In this document: positions 22,965 through 31,829 of the stretch, one piece after another
Layout: the number at the start of each line of letters is the position of its first letter
How positions within the stretch are numbered: the stretch's first letter is position 1
Origin: Melitaea cinxia
Lineage: Eukaryota; Arthropoda; Insecta; Lepidoptera; Nymphalidae
NCBI RefSeq assembly: GCF_905220565.1
Contig: NC_059421.1
Coordinates: 8,825,501 to 8,889,500, forward strand
Length of the DNA stretch: 64,000 nt
Reading direction: 5' to 3'
Made by a program: the position numbers and the translations under genes
Notes under the pieces: model-generated
What the model was told of the DNA's origin: nothing
Seen by the model: only the letters and a program-made list of their open reading frames with translations
The model's database searches: none

Positions 22965-23600
22965 TGACGGAACTCTGGCGAGCCAGCCAAATCGTGCCTC
23001 AAGCGCAAATTGACTCAAAAAAAGTTACTTGTGAGCGTTTGGTGGACTAGTGGCGTTACTAGTTACTAACATTTGTTGTGTTAGTTTTTTTTTAGATGAA
23101 TAAGTGGTGTGAAGCAAACCGTACATAACCTTGTAGTACGGTAATCTTATGAGCAGAGTCTTCAAAAGTAATTGATGGAAAACACTCTGACTTTGGCAAT
23201 TCCTATAGGAGTCCAATTATAAAAGAAAAAGAAGACTAGTGGCGATGTCATTCACGACAGCTTTCTTAAATCTGGCCAGACGATTACGGCAGATGTCTAT
23301 TGTCAGCAACTGCAAACCATGATGAAAAAGCTAGCTGCTAAACAACCGAGGCTAGTCAATCGCTCTAGGCCACTGCTGCTTCAGGACAATGTTAGACCAC
23401 GCACTGCACAACAGACGGCTACCAAATTAGAGGAGATTCAATTGGAATGTCTAAGGAATCGACCGTACTCCCTGGAACTTGCTCCAACAGATTAGCATTA
23501 TTTTTGAAATTTGAATAGCCTCTTGCAAAGGAAAAAGTTCAAATCCGATGGGGCAGTCCAAACCGCCTTCAAACATTTTGATTACCATCTAAATTTTTTT
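22965..23600 (+). pseudogene. mariner transposase relic (D,D34D), split by an insert
   Basis: The 5' piece (about 22975-23045) reads 'GEPAKSCLKRK' and '..SVWW'. After an insert (23056-23243) the frame continues 'GDVIHDSFLKSGQTITA', 'YCQQL' and then 'QDNVRPRTAQ' and 'NRPYSLELAPTD'. Exactly 34 residues separate the D of QDN from the D of PTD, the classic mariner spacing. The N-terminal helix-turn-helix part is missing, stops follow PTD, and no inverted terminal repeats were identified, so this is a dead fragment. mariner enzymes cut and paste at TA sites. Confidence 0.85.
23056..23243 (+). mobile_element. Retroposed insert inside the mariner relic
   Basis: 'gactagtggcg' occurs at 23045-23055 and 23233-23243. 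The insert ends in an A-rich tail ('ataaaagaaaaagaa') just before the second copy. The mariner reading continues correctly when one copy plus the insert is ignored, which shows that the 11-bp repeat is a target duplication. Source element not recognised. Confidence 0.7.
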
Positions 23601-23804
23601 TTTTTGTTAAGGTATTAATGAACTAACTATAAAATGGCAAAAGTGCATAAATAGCAATGGAACATACTTTGATTAATTAAATATATTATATATTTAAAAA
23701 CAAATAACAAACAAAAATTACTTTATGTTCCGACCATACAAAACGCCAATTTCATACGTAAGGACCTAATATAAAAGGTAAAAAACAATAATTCTTTGAA
23801 GATA

Positions 23805-23945
23805 ATAATCTTTTAAGACGAGTCATTGCCCCCTCTAGCCTGAATAATAGCCTCTGTTCGATGTTTCATGGTAGAAATTTTTTTTTTTACAAACTCTTTT
23901 GGTATGCTGTCCCATTCTTCCTTAATTACATAACAACACAATAAA
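23805..23945 (-). pseudogene. Tc1-like transposase C-terminal fragment
   Basis: On the minus strand the frame reads 'EEWDSIPKEFV' then 'MKHRTEAIIQARGG', which is the standard end of Tc1-family transposases (E.W..IP..........R...VI.A.GG). An A-run expansion ('KKK') interrupts it. Only this tail is recognisable. Confidence 0.75.
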
Positions 23946-24147
23946 ACATAACATGTACCTAAGTATTAATGAAATTCAAATACATAACTCTTTGTTAAGG
24001 TTTTAAACTTTCAAATCATAAGTATACAAGTGTAATGTACCAGTTCCATATCAAACTGGATATGTAGATTATAACTGGATAGAATTTTTGTCAATCTTAA
24101 CTTAATAACATACCAATTAAATATTTCTTCATGTTATTTTTTTTTAT

Positions 24148-24415
24148 GTCACTAGGTCGGCAAACGAGCGTATGGCTCATGGTAAGCGATTACCGTAGCT
24201 TATAGACACCTGCAACACCAGAAGCATCGCAAGCGCGTTGTCGACCCAATCCTCAATCCCCCCAGGAGCTCTGGTCACCTTACTCACCAACAGGAACACA
24301 ATACTGCTTGAAAACAGTATTATTTTGCTGTGATCTTCTGTAAGGTCGGTACTACCCCAGTCGGGCTGCTCCATATTTTGAGCAGGAAATTCCTGCTGTG
24401 CCCTACCTCAGTTAA
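24148..24415 (+). repeat. Family B full-length copy
   Basis: Runs from 'tcactaggtcggcaaacga' to 'tgccctacctcagttaaa'. It is one of the cleanest copies and closely similar to 60178-60450. Confidence 0.85.
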
Positions 24416-24720
24416 AACTACTACTTTGTGATGATGCAATGAATGTAGGTATACTATATGGATATTGATGAATGTTAAATATATTTAATGTAATGTTATC
24501 GATATAATTCTTTGTTCGTGTTTGAAATTGATTATTTTTGTTGTATTTTCTTTGTTTTACATAAACTATTTTTAATGCTTTACTTTGTATGGACCTTCGT
24601 CTGTAATATACTTATATTATTATTATTATTATTATTAATAGAGCAATTGCTCATCTTTCACTGAAATTTTTTAATCAAAAGAATACCTTCTGACACCCAA
24701 GTTAAGTTAAAATTAGTTCT

Positions 24721-24864
24721 TTAACGCTGAGTTGCACGAAAAGAAATTAAAATTTAAGTAGCGATTAAACTAATTTAATCGCAAGAATTGTATGAAATTC
24801 TTGTGATTAAATTAGTTTAATCTCTACTTAAATTTTAATTTTGTTTCGTGCAACTCGGCGTAAG
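24721..24864. repeat. Snap-back palindrome (MITE), copy 2
   Basis: Almost identical to 10625-10770: left arm 'gagttgcacgaaaagaaatt', right arm ending 'gtgcaactcggcgtaag'. The outermost bases of the left arm differ (ttaacgctga), so the flanks are not simply a shared larger duplication. Confidence 0.85.
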
Positions 24865-26235
24865 TAACTAACATATTATATGTTAATAAATTTACCTCAC
24901 ATATTGATGAGAACTGTTGATGGGATCTTCTAGTCTTTTTTTCTGAACTATTTCTCCATTGTAACTTTTCAATGCAGTATTATAGAGGTTACTACACTGC
25001 CGATTATCTTTCCTGCAACCAAATAGTCCTTTTAATATTTTGCGATGTTTGCCACGGCTGAGATATCAAAGGTTTTCAAAGCGAATTTCACTCGTTACAA
25101 TGAAACAAATTTTTCTGAACCCCCCCGTGACCATGGTTGTGCTAAAGTATCCGAAACGTCGGACATCTAAAAAACTTAATAAACCGCGATAAAATCCGAA
25201 AAAGTTGTTTCATTGTAATCAAAAGTTTTATTAGATTAGATATATATTGTCAAATACGTGTTTTTAATTTAGAATATCGACGAAATATATCAAGCTTAGC
25301 CAAAGGCAAGGGGTCACAGTACTTTCAAGATAAATTGTCTGTTTAGCCTTCGATATAAAATATAAGATAAAACGAAATTATATTACTTAGAAATTACGAT
25401 ATATTATAACCATTTCGGCAGAAGTATATTTCTTTAAGAAGAAAATCAAAAAGTACAATATACCCACTTCTCTTCTGAAAACTTCTAGGTTTCGCGTCGG
25501 CGAAATTTGTAACCTATTGCCTATAACTAATATATATTCACAATTTATACGGAAACGTATAGACATCATTATCATTTTTCTGATAAATAATGAGAACGAA
25601 ATAAAGGTGTAATTTATAATTCAATTTTCAACATTTAAGAAATTGACACAAAATTTTTCAAGTTTTGACAACTGAGAATAAAAAACATTGAAGACTCTCT
25701 TTGGATTGGTCAGCCGAAGTTTTTTTAGGTTATCCTATGGGTGTGAATACGAGTCTTTTCGAATAATATGTAACAATAATTTTATTTGTAAGAAGTTCTA
25801 GATTATAAATAATATTAGGTGTAAAAAAATTTAAGGTTTTGTCTAAATTGAATGGGAAATAAAAATAATTGCTTGAGAAATCCTAATAAGAGAATTTGGA
25901 TCGAAAAACCTGCTCAAATCATTTTATGTGTAATAAAAACAATGTGCGATATATTGCTCTTTCATAGTTCTACAAAAGAGCAAGCGAGGGTAATTGTCTA
26001 TCATTTATGGATAGGACAATATAATCAGTCTATCTTGTAAAAAATGGCCTAATAGGAGAGTTGTTCAAGCGAATACAGTATTATTCCTATCGATTAAAAT
26101 AGTATATTTACTTTATGCATGTTACGCTCATTGTGAAACTCCCTTAAAGCACAAGATTTATCATTATTATTAAAAGAAGTTTATAATTTTATCAAACAAA
26201 TATTTTTGGATTTATAGCCGAATGAAAAAAAAAGT
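24865..26235. other. Intergenic; one unclassified repeat-like block
   Basis: Near 25120-25215 the words 'gtatccgaaacgtcggac' and 'ccgcgataaaatccgaaaaa' resemble a common lepidopteran repeat that I cannot classify. The rest is AT-rich; a 62-codon frame at 25852-26040 has no recognised relatives. Confidence 0.4.
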
Positions 26236-26452
26236 ACAATAATTGTGTTTGCTCGCCAACGAAAAAAACCAACTTCAATTACATCTACAAGTAATACAAC
26301 GTAAGTAGACGAAAAAAATTAACAAACGCACTAGTCGCCACTACAATTTTCGAGGGTTCTCTAGGATACCATCATAAGATCCTGGTTCCCTTTCCAACAA
26401 AAAAGAATTATCAAAATCGGTTAATAAACGACGAAGTTATCCACGAACATAC
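26236..26452 (-). repeat. Family D copy disrupted by the gypsy insertion
   Basis: 'ccaacttcaattacatctac' through 'atcaaaatcggttaataaac' is family D inverted. It breaks at the gypsy target site; the continuation 'acattaaaaaaatatata' appears beyond the far LTR (from 30906). Confidence 0.65.
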
Positions 26453-26679
26453 TGTAGTGGCAATTAAGTCTTGTTATTATTTATCGATTAAATAAAAATC
26501 TTATATAAATCCACTATCTTTTATTCTTCAGTAAGTTAAGAATTACAGAATGACAATTAAATTAAATAATTCTAGTGACATGTCAAATTTCTTCTTCTAT
26601 ATAAAATAATTATATAAATCAACATGAAGGTTTTAATTTAAAGACTGTATATAAAAATAAGGTTTGTGTGTACGCCACA
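26453..26679 (-). repeat. 3' LTR of the gypsy element
   Basis: Begins TGTAGTGG and ends CGCCACA on the plus strand (TG..CA ends on either strand). I see no difference from the other LTR over 227 bp. Confidence 0.95.
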
Positions 26680-26695
26680 CCACCCCCCTCCAGAG
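26680..26695 (-). other. Polypurine tract of the gypsy element
   Basis: Read on the minus strand it is 'ggaggggggtgg', abutting the 3' LTR. In this class it primes plus-strand DNA synthesis. Confidence 0.8.
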
Positions 26696-26712
26696 ACCGT
26701 TACGGGCGATAC

Positions 26713-29700
26713 TTAGGTATAAATACTTAGATACTTAGGTATGCGCACTGTTCTTCCTGAACGTGATTTCACGTTTTGGCATTTATCCTCTTCACTGTTT
26801 TTTATCTGAGGTGGAGTAGGAATGGGCTGTTTATCATCTCTGTGCTCGAAATCTTCTGTTAAAATATAAGCAGGTTTGAGTCTTTCGATTGATACAGTAA
26901 CTGGTCTATCTTTTATGATGATCTTAAAAACTTTGCTGCTTCTTTCTAACACTTCGTGTGGTCCGGTATAAGCAGGTTGAAGAGCTCCCTTTGTGCCTTC
27001 TTCTCTAAGATAAACATGACTCGTCCGAAAAAGGTCTTTGAAAATGAAGACAGACTTGTTACAATGTCTGGAAGCTGGTTGAGGTCTGACGCTTTTAGTG
27101 ATAGATTTTAATCGTGTTATAAATTCCGTTACGTCTTGAGTATTATTTGTAGAAGATTGAAATAGCTCTCCAGGAAGTCTAAGACTTTCGCCATATAGTA
27201 ATTCGGCAGAGGATGCTCCGATATCTTCTTTAAGTGCACTTCGAATACCAAGCAGTACTAATGGTAGTGATTCCGTCCAACTAGCATTGGAATGGCAAAT
27301 AATAGCTGTTTTTAACTGTCGATGAAATCTTTCAACCATGCCGTTACATGCAGGGTGATATGCAGTTGTATGTTTGTGTTCAAAACCAGCCATGTCAGAT
27401 AGATGCTTAAAAAGAGCTGATTCAAATTGTCTTCCTCTATCTGTTATAATAGTGGTAGGGCAACCGAAACGAGATATCCAGCCAGATATAAAGGCTTTTG
27501 CCACCGTCTCTGCTGTAATGTCCATTATAGGTAAAGCTTCTGGCCATCTTGTGAAACGGTCCACGGCTGTAAGGCAGTATTTGTAGCCGTTAGAAATAGG
27601 CATGGGTCCTATCAGGTCTAAGTGGACTGTCGTAAATCGCGAACGTGGTAAGGAAAATGTCCCAGGAGTTGTTGTTACATGACGGGTTATTTTTGACCGC
27701 TGGCAAGCCTGACAAGATTTTGCCCATTTACGACAATCTCTTCTTATTCCGGGCCATACAAAACGTTGTGAAACCAGCTTGGCTGTCGCATTCGTTCCTG
27801 GGTGACTTAGGGAATGTAAACTTTTGAATACGTCGTAGCGAAACAACTTTGTAACGAAAGGTCTTAATGTGTTGTTATGATCATCACAGTATAATTGCAG
27901 CTGAGTTCCAGGAATATCTATTTTCCGTAAGTTCAACGATGTTTTGCCTTGAATCAATTGCTTCAATTCTAAATCGTTCTTCTGTGACTGCGCCAGAAGT
28001 GTTAAGTCGATTGGTTGTGAGATTTCCTCAATGCGTGACAGCGTGTCTGCAACAACATTGTCCTTTCCAGAAATGTGTCGTATATCTGTAGTAAACTGAG
28101 CAATATAATCAAGATGGCGAAATTGTCGTGGTGAACATTTTTCTTTCTGCGTAGCAAACGCGTAGCATAGTGGTTTATGATCCGTGAAAACGGTGAAATG
28201 TCGAGCTTCTAACATGTAGCGAAAATAACGGATTCCTTCGTAAATCGCTAGAAGCTCTCTATCATATGGAGAGTATTTACATTGAGATGGACTAAGTTTT
28301 CGTGAAAAAAAACCAAGAGGTTCCCAATAATCTCCCCTGCGCTGGTGTATCGCTGCGCCAATTGCGTTTTCAGAGGCATCAGTTACCATTGCGATTTTTG
28401 CATTGAAGTCTGGGTGCGCTAAAAGAGCGGCGCGGCACAAACTTTCTTTACAATTTTGGAATGCCTCTAATGACTTGCCTGATATATCTATAGGTTTTGC
28501 GCCTTTCACATTGTCAGTAAGTAAGGCATGAAGTGGTGCTTGAATAGATGCTGCATTAGGTAGAAATTTACGGTAAAAATTTACCATGCCTAAAAACCTA
28601 CGCAGCTCTTTAACGTTTTTTGGCACAGGAAATTGTTTAATTGCATCTACTTTTGATTCCAGAGGCTTGATTCCCTTCGACGAGACGTGGTATCCTAGAA
28701 ATGATAGTTCTGTTGCTCCGAAGATACATTTGGAAGTATTTATAACTATTCCATAATCTCGAAATTTGTTAAAAATATCTCGTAAGTGTTTCTTGTGAGT
28801 TGTTTCGTCAGGTGAAAATATAAGAAAATCGTCTAAATATGCAAAAACGAAGTCCATACCTCTGGTCATTTCATCGACAAAACGTTGAAAGGTTTGACCG
28901 GCATTTCTGAGTCCAAATGTCATGTATGGAAACTCAAATAGGCCGAAAGGAGTAGTTATAGCAGTTTTCGCAACGTCCTCAGTATATACTGGTATTTGGT
29001 TATATGCTTTTACTAAATCGATTTTGGAGAAGATATGGCAACCAGATATGTTGTGCGTGAAATCGTGTATGTTGCGGATCGGGTACCGGTCAGGAATGGT
29101 TCTTGCATTTAACATTCTATAATCACCACATGGCCGCCAACCGTTATCTTTCTTTGGTGCTAGATGTAGCGGTGACGCCCATGGGCTCTTTGACGGTTGC
29201 GCTGTTCCATTCTTGATCATGGCTTCAAACTCTTTCTTGGCGATGAGTAGTTTGTCTGGAGCCAAGCGACGTGGTGAACTAGAAACTGGCGGTCCGGGAG
29301 TAGTTTTAATATAATGAACAGTGTTATGCTTAGGAACACGTTCGATTCCCGCTGGCTTGGTGATGTCAAGAAACTCATGTAGTAGTTCATGGTATTGCGA
29401 GTTACCCAGAAAAATCTTGACTGATGAAATCGTGCTTGATGATACCGAATGAGCTTGTGTTGTCAACGTCGTAGTGCTATCGATGAGACGCTGGTTACGA
29501 CAGTCGACTATAAGACCATAATGTGATAAGAAATCCACTCCAATTATAGCTTTGGTTACATCCGCCACGATAAAACGCCAGCTGTAGTCTCGACGAAGCC
29601 CTAAGTTTAATTCCAGGTGAGCAAAACCATATGTAGCTATTGTTGATCCATTGGCAGCATATAGTTGGTAATTTGTTGGCGAGCGTCGTTCTTTAAGACA

Positions 29701-30615
29701 CGTACGAGGAAAAACGCATAGATCACTACCAGTATCGACAAGAAATTGCATTTTTGTGCGTTGATCTGTGACAAAAAGGCGACCTGGAATGTTATTTTGG
29801 CTGTCGGATGTCGCCATTACCGACTTGCAGTTTTCCAACTTAAAGTCGCATGGTTTAATACATTTATTCGCATTTTTTCCAAAAGTGTAATGATACCAAC
29901 AAACTGGAAACTTCTGATGGTTGGATTGTGATCTGGTACTGCTTGTATCGCGAGTTTGACTACGATGACGTCTAGGTCCTGATCTTCTTGTATAACTGTA
30001 TGTATTAAGTGCGTTAACTTGCATGGACAGCTCATCGATCTGTTTAGCCATGGATTCTAATACGGGTTGAGACGTAGACGTCGACGCAACTTGTGGTGTA
30101 CGTGGTACTATCTCATGCAAACTGTCAGCCAAATCAGCGAGAGATTGTAGATCTAATGTTTTCTGGGCCGCAATAATGGGTTGAAGTGCTATAGGTAGGC
30201 GACTAATCCAAATCGTTTTTGTAAAGTCGTCTGGAATTGAAGGTCCTGCTAAGCGCTGTAGATGACGTAAGAAATTGCTAGGTCGACGGTCACCCAGTTC
30301 CTCATGAATGAGTAGCTGCTTGACTTCTTTCTCGCGAGACGCAGATAGTCGTTTAATTAATTCGGATTTTAATAATTCGTACTTGCCTGTTTTTGGGGGT
30401 GATACGATTATATCTTTAACTTCAGCAGCATATCTTTGTTCCAAAGTAGAAATAACATAGTAAAATTTAGTATCGTCATCTTTGATACCAGATAATGTGA
30501 AATTTCCTTCCAGCTGTGAGAACCAAACTGTAGGTTCTTCGGCCCAAAATGGAGGTGGTTTTACGCCGATACGAAAAACGTCAGTTTCTGTAGGTTCGAC
30601 ATTTTTTTTTTCCAT
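26713..30615 (-). CDS. gag-pol polyprotein of the Ty3/gypsy element, 1300 aa
   Basis: Single uninterrupted frame starting ATG at 30615, in the order usual for Ty3/gypsy. There is a Gag-like N-terminus (to ~200), with a short zinc-binding-like 'CWYHYTFGKNANKC' near residue 238 instead of a standard CCHC knuckle. Next come an aspartic protease 'LVDTGSDL' (~293), RT with the catalytic 'YLDD' (~592), and RNase H with 'TDASENAIGAA' (~743). Integrase follows, with an HHCC finger ('HSLSHPG..' ~933 and 'CQACQ' ~967) and catalytic acids near 'HLDLIG' (~1000), 'TDRGRQFES' (~1058) and 'ERFHRQLK' (~1095). The C-terminus is basic. Gag and Pol are in one frame, so no frameshift is needed. No stop or missing catalytic residue was seen. 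The exact clade needs a tree. Confidence 0.97.
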   Translation of the reverse strand: MEKKNVEPTETDVFRIGVKPPPFWAEEPTVWFSQLEGNFTLSGIKDDDTKFYYVISTLEQRYAAEVKDIIVSPPKTGKYELLKSELIKRLSASREKEVKQLLIHEELGDRRPSNFLRHLQRLAGPSIPDDFTKTIWISRLPIALQPIIAAQKTLDLQSLADLADSLHEIVPRTPQVASTSTSQPVLESMAKQIDELSMQVNALNTYSYTRRSGPRRHRSQTRDTSSTRSQSNHQKFPVCWYHYTFGKNANKCIKPCDFKLENCKSVMATSDSQNNIPGRLFVTDQRTKMQFLVDTGSDLCVFPRTCLKERRSPTNYQLYAANGSTIATYGFAHLELNLGLRRDYSWRFIVADVTKAIIGVDFLSHYGLIVDCRNQRLIDSTTTLTTQAHSVSSSTISSVKIFLGNSQYHELLHEFLDITKPAGIERVPKHNTVHYIKTTPGPPVSSSPRRLAPDKLLIAKKEFEAMIKNGTAQPSKSPWASPLHLAPKKDNGWRPCGDYRMLNARTIPDRYPIRNIHDFTHNISGCHIFSKIDLVKAYNQIPVYTEDVAKTAITTPFGLFEFPYMTFGLRNAGQTFQRFVDEMTRGMDFVFAYLDDFLIFSPDETTHKKHLRDIFNKFRDYGIVINTSKCIFGATELSFLGYHVSSKGIKPLESKVDAIKQFPVPKNVKELRRFLGMVNFYRKFLPNAASIQAPLHALLTDNVKGAKPIDISGKSLEAFQNCKESLCRAALLAHPDFNAKIAMVTDASENAIGAAIHQRRGDYWEPLGFFSRKLSPSQCKYSPYDRELLAIYEGIRYFRYMLEARHFTVFTDHKPLCYAFATQKEKCSPRQFRHLDYIAQFTTDIRHISGKDNVVADTLSRIEEISQPIDLTLLAQSQKNDLELKQLIQGKTSLNLRKIDIPGTQLQLYCDDHNNTLRPFVTKLFRYDVFKSLHSLSHPGTNATAKLVSQRFVWPGIRRDCRKWAKSCQACQRSKITRHVTTTPGTFSLPRSRFTTVHLDLIGPMPISNGYKYCLTAVDRFTRWPEALPIMDITAETVAKAFISGWISRFGCPTTIITDRGRQFESALFKHLSDMAGFEHKHTTAYHPACNGMVERFHRQLKTAIICHSNASWTESLPLVLLGIRSALKEDIGASSAELLYGESLRLPGELFQSSTNNTQDVTEFITRLKSITKSVRPQPASRHCNKSVFIFKDLFRTSHVYLREEGTKGALQPAYTGPHEVLERSSKVFKIIIKDRPVTVSIERLKPAYILTEDFEHRDDKQPIPTPPQIKNSEEDKCQNVKSRSGRTVRIPKYLSIYT

Positions 30616-30667
30616 TTTGTATAAAGTTTAAATGCTTACTTTTTAGTCCGTTCCTATTTTTCAATAC

Positions 30668-30678
30668 GGGGTCACCAG
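30668..30678 (-). other. Primer binding site of the gypsy element
   Basis: The minus strand immediately inside the 5' LTR reads 'ctggtgaccccg'. It starts with TGG, complementary to a tRNA CCA end. The priming tRNA is not assigned. Confidence 0.7.
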
Positions 30679-30905
30679 TGTAGTGGCAATTAAGTCTTGT
30701 TATTATTTATCGATTAAATAAAAATCTTATATAAATCCACTATCTTTTATTCTTCAGTAAGTTAAGAATTACAGAATGACAATTAAATTAAATAATTCTA
30801 GTGACATGTCAAATTTCTTCTTCTATATAAAATAATTATATAAATCAACATGAAGGTTTTAATTTAAAGACTGTATATAAAAATAAGGTTTGTGTGTACG
30901 CCACA
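30679..30905 (-). repeat. 5' LTR of the gypsy element
   Basis: Same 227 bases as 26453-26679. It would carry the promoter of the element; a 'tatataaa'-like stretch is visible on either strand, so the TATA box is not assigned. Confidence 0.95.
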
Positions 30906-31129
30906 ATACATTAAAAAAATATATATACATAAGTTTGTAAATGCCTGTTTCACCAGCTGTATCCACAGCTATTTGACGGATGACGATATCCCACAGATAA
31001 AAGTTTTTAATTTATTATTATTTTGTACTATCAAATTTCATAAAACTTATATGTATTTTGAGTCGGAAATAGAAATAAGCTTTAATTGTCTATACTATCT
31101 CTAATAAAATATTCTACACAGGGCTCCAA

Positions 31130-31429
31130 CTGCTGCTAGTCAGGCTCTTCCCGTGGGTATGTAAGAGGTGAATAAGGGATAACACATTTTACTACCACCT
31201 TGGAACTTAAAAAGCCGTCTGATGGCGGGATAACCATCCAACTGCTGGCTTTGAAATACACAGGCTGAAGACGGGCAGCAGCGTCTTTGGTGCGACAAAG
31301 CTAGCCCTGCGGCCATTAACCGGCCTGCCCAGCGTGGTGACTATGGGCAAAACACATGAGTTCACGCCGTTTGTGGCGCAAACGTGTGGAGGCCTATGTC
31401 CAGCAGTGGATTGCGATAGGCTGAAGTGA
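31130..31429 (+). repeat. Family A copy with 14-bp target duplication
   Basis: 300-bp insert between two copies of 'acacagggctccaa' (31116-31129 and 31430-31443). It contains 'ctcttcccgtgggta' and ends 'cgataggctgaagtga'. It sits 400 bp upstream of the pICln gene. Confidence 0.9.
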
Positions 31430-31621
31430 ACACAGGGCTCCAATTAAAGTTTGGTATTTAGATTATCTCGTGCGTTCGTGCTATTTATATTTTTTATAAT
31501 TTTTATTTCTGTTAATAAATGTAGGAATTTTTTAATTATTTAATGTCTGTAATTGTCTACTTCTTTATCTATTATCTTTGAAAGTTTTCTATTGGCTACA
31601 TGGATAGTTCCTTGATAGTTG

Positions 31622-31690
31622 ATTGGCTGTCTTCAAAATATATATATACCTATATAAAGTAAGCTGTCTATTTTCTTTAGCAGTTCACAG
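31622..31690 (+). promoter_or_regulatory. pICln core promoter
   Basis: An inverted CCAAT word (attgg, 31622-31626) is followed by 'tatataaag' (TATAAA at 31653-31658). About 28 bases downstream is an initiator-like 'agcagttcaca' (about 31679-31690). This spacing fits a TATA promoter with transcription starting near 31683 and a ~145-base 5' UTR without an obvious intron. Confidence 0.55.
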
Positions 31691-31829
31691 TAAACGTGTT
31701 TTTGTGAATTTATTTTGTTTCTACATTTTCACAATTAGCTTATTTATAACTACAAACCTTTTTTGGTCGCCTACTTTTGCATTATAATACAAATTATAAT
31801 TTATCAATTATCCCGTAGAGGTTGTTAAA

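Larger units (their letters stand above)
26453..30905 (-). mobile_element. Intact Ty3/gypsy LTR retrotransposon
   Basis: 4453 bp bounded by identical-looking 227-bp LTRs and a 4-bp duplication 'atac' at 26449-26452 and 30906-30909. On the minus strand the order is 5' LTR, a primer-binding-site-like 'tggtgaccccg' right after it, one long gag-pol frame, a purine tract 'ggaggggggtgg', 3' LTR. No envelope gene is present. Equal LTRs, an open reading frame and clean target sites say that it inserted recently and may still be mobile. Confidence 0.97.

Noticed and set aside
23025..23216. 63-codon minus-strand frame inside the mariner relic
   Set aside because: It covers the retroposed insert; no homology recognised and it is interrupted by the insertion boundary.
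25852..26040. 62-codon frame with a good ATG
   Set aside because: No recognised domain, AT-rich composition like its surroundings, no splice context.
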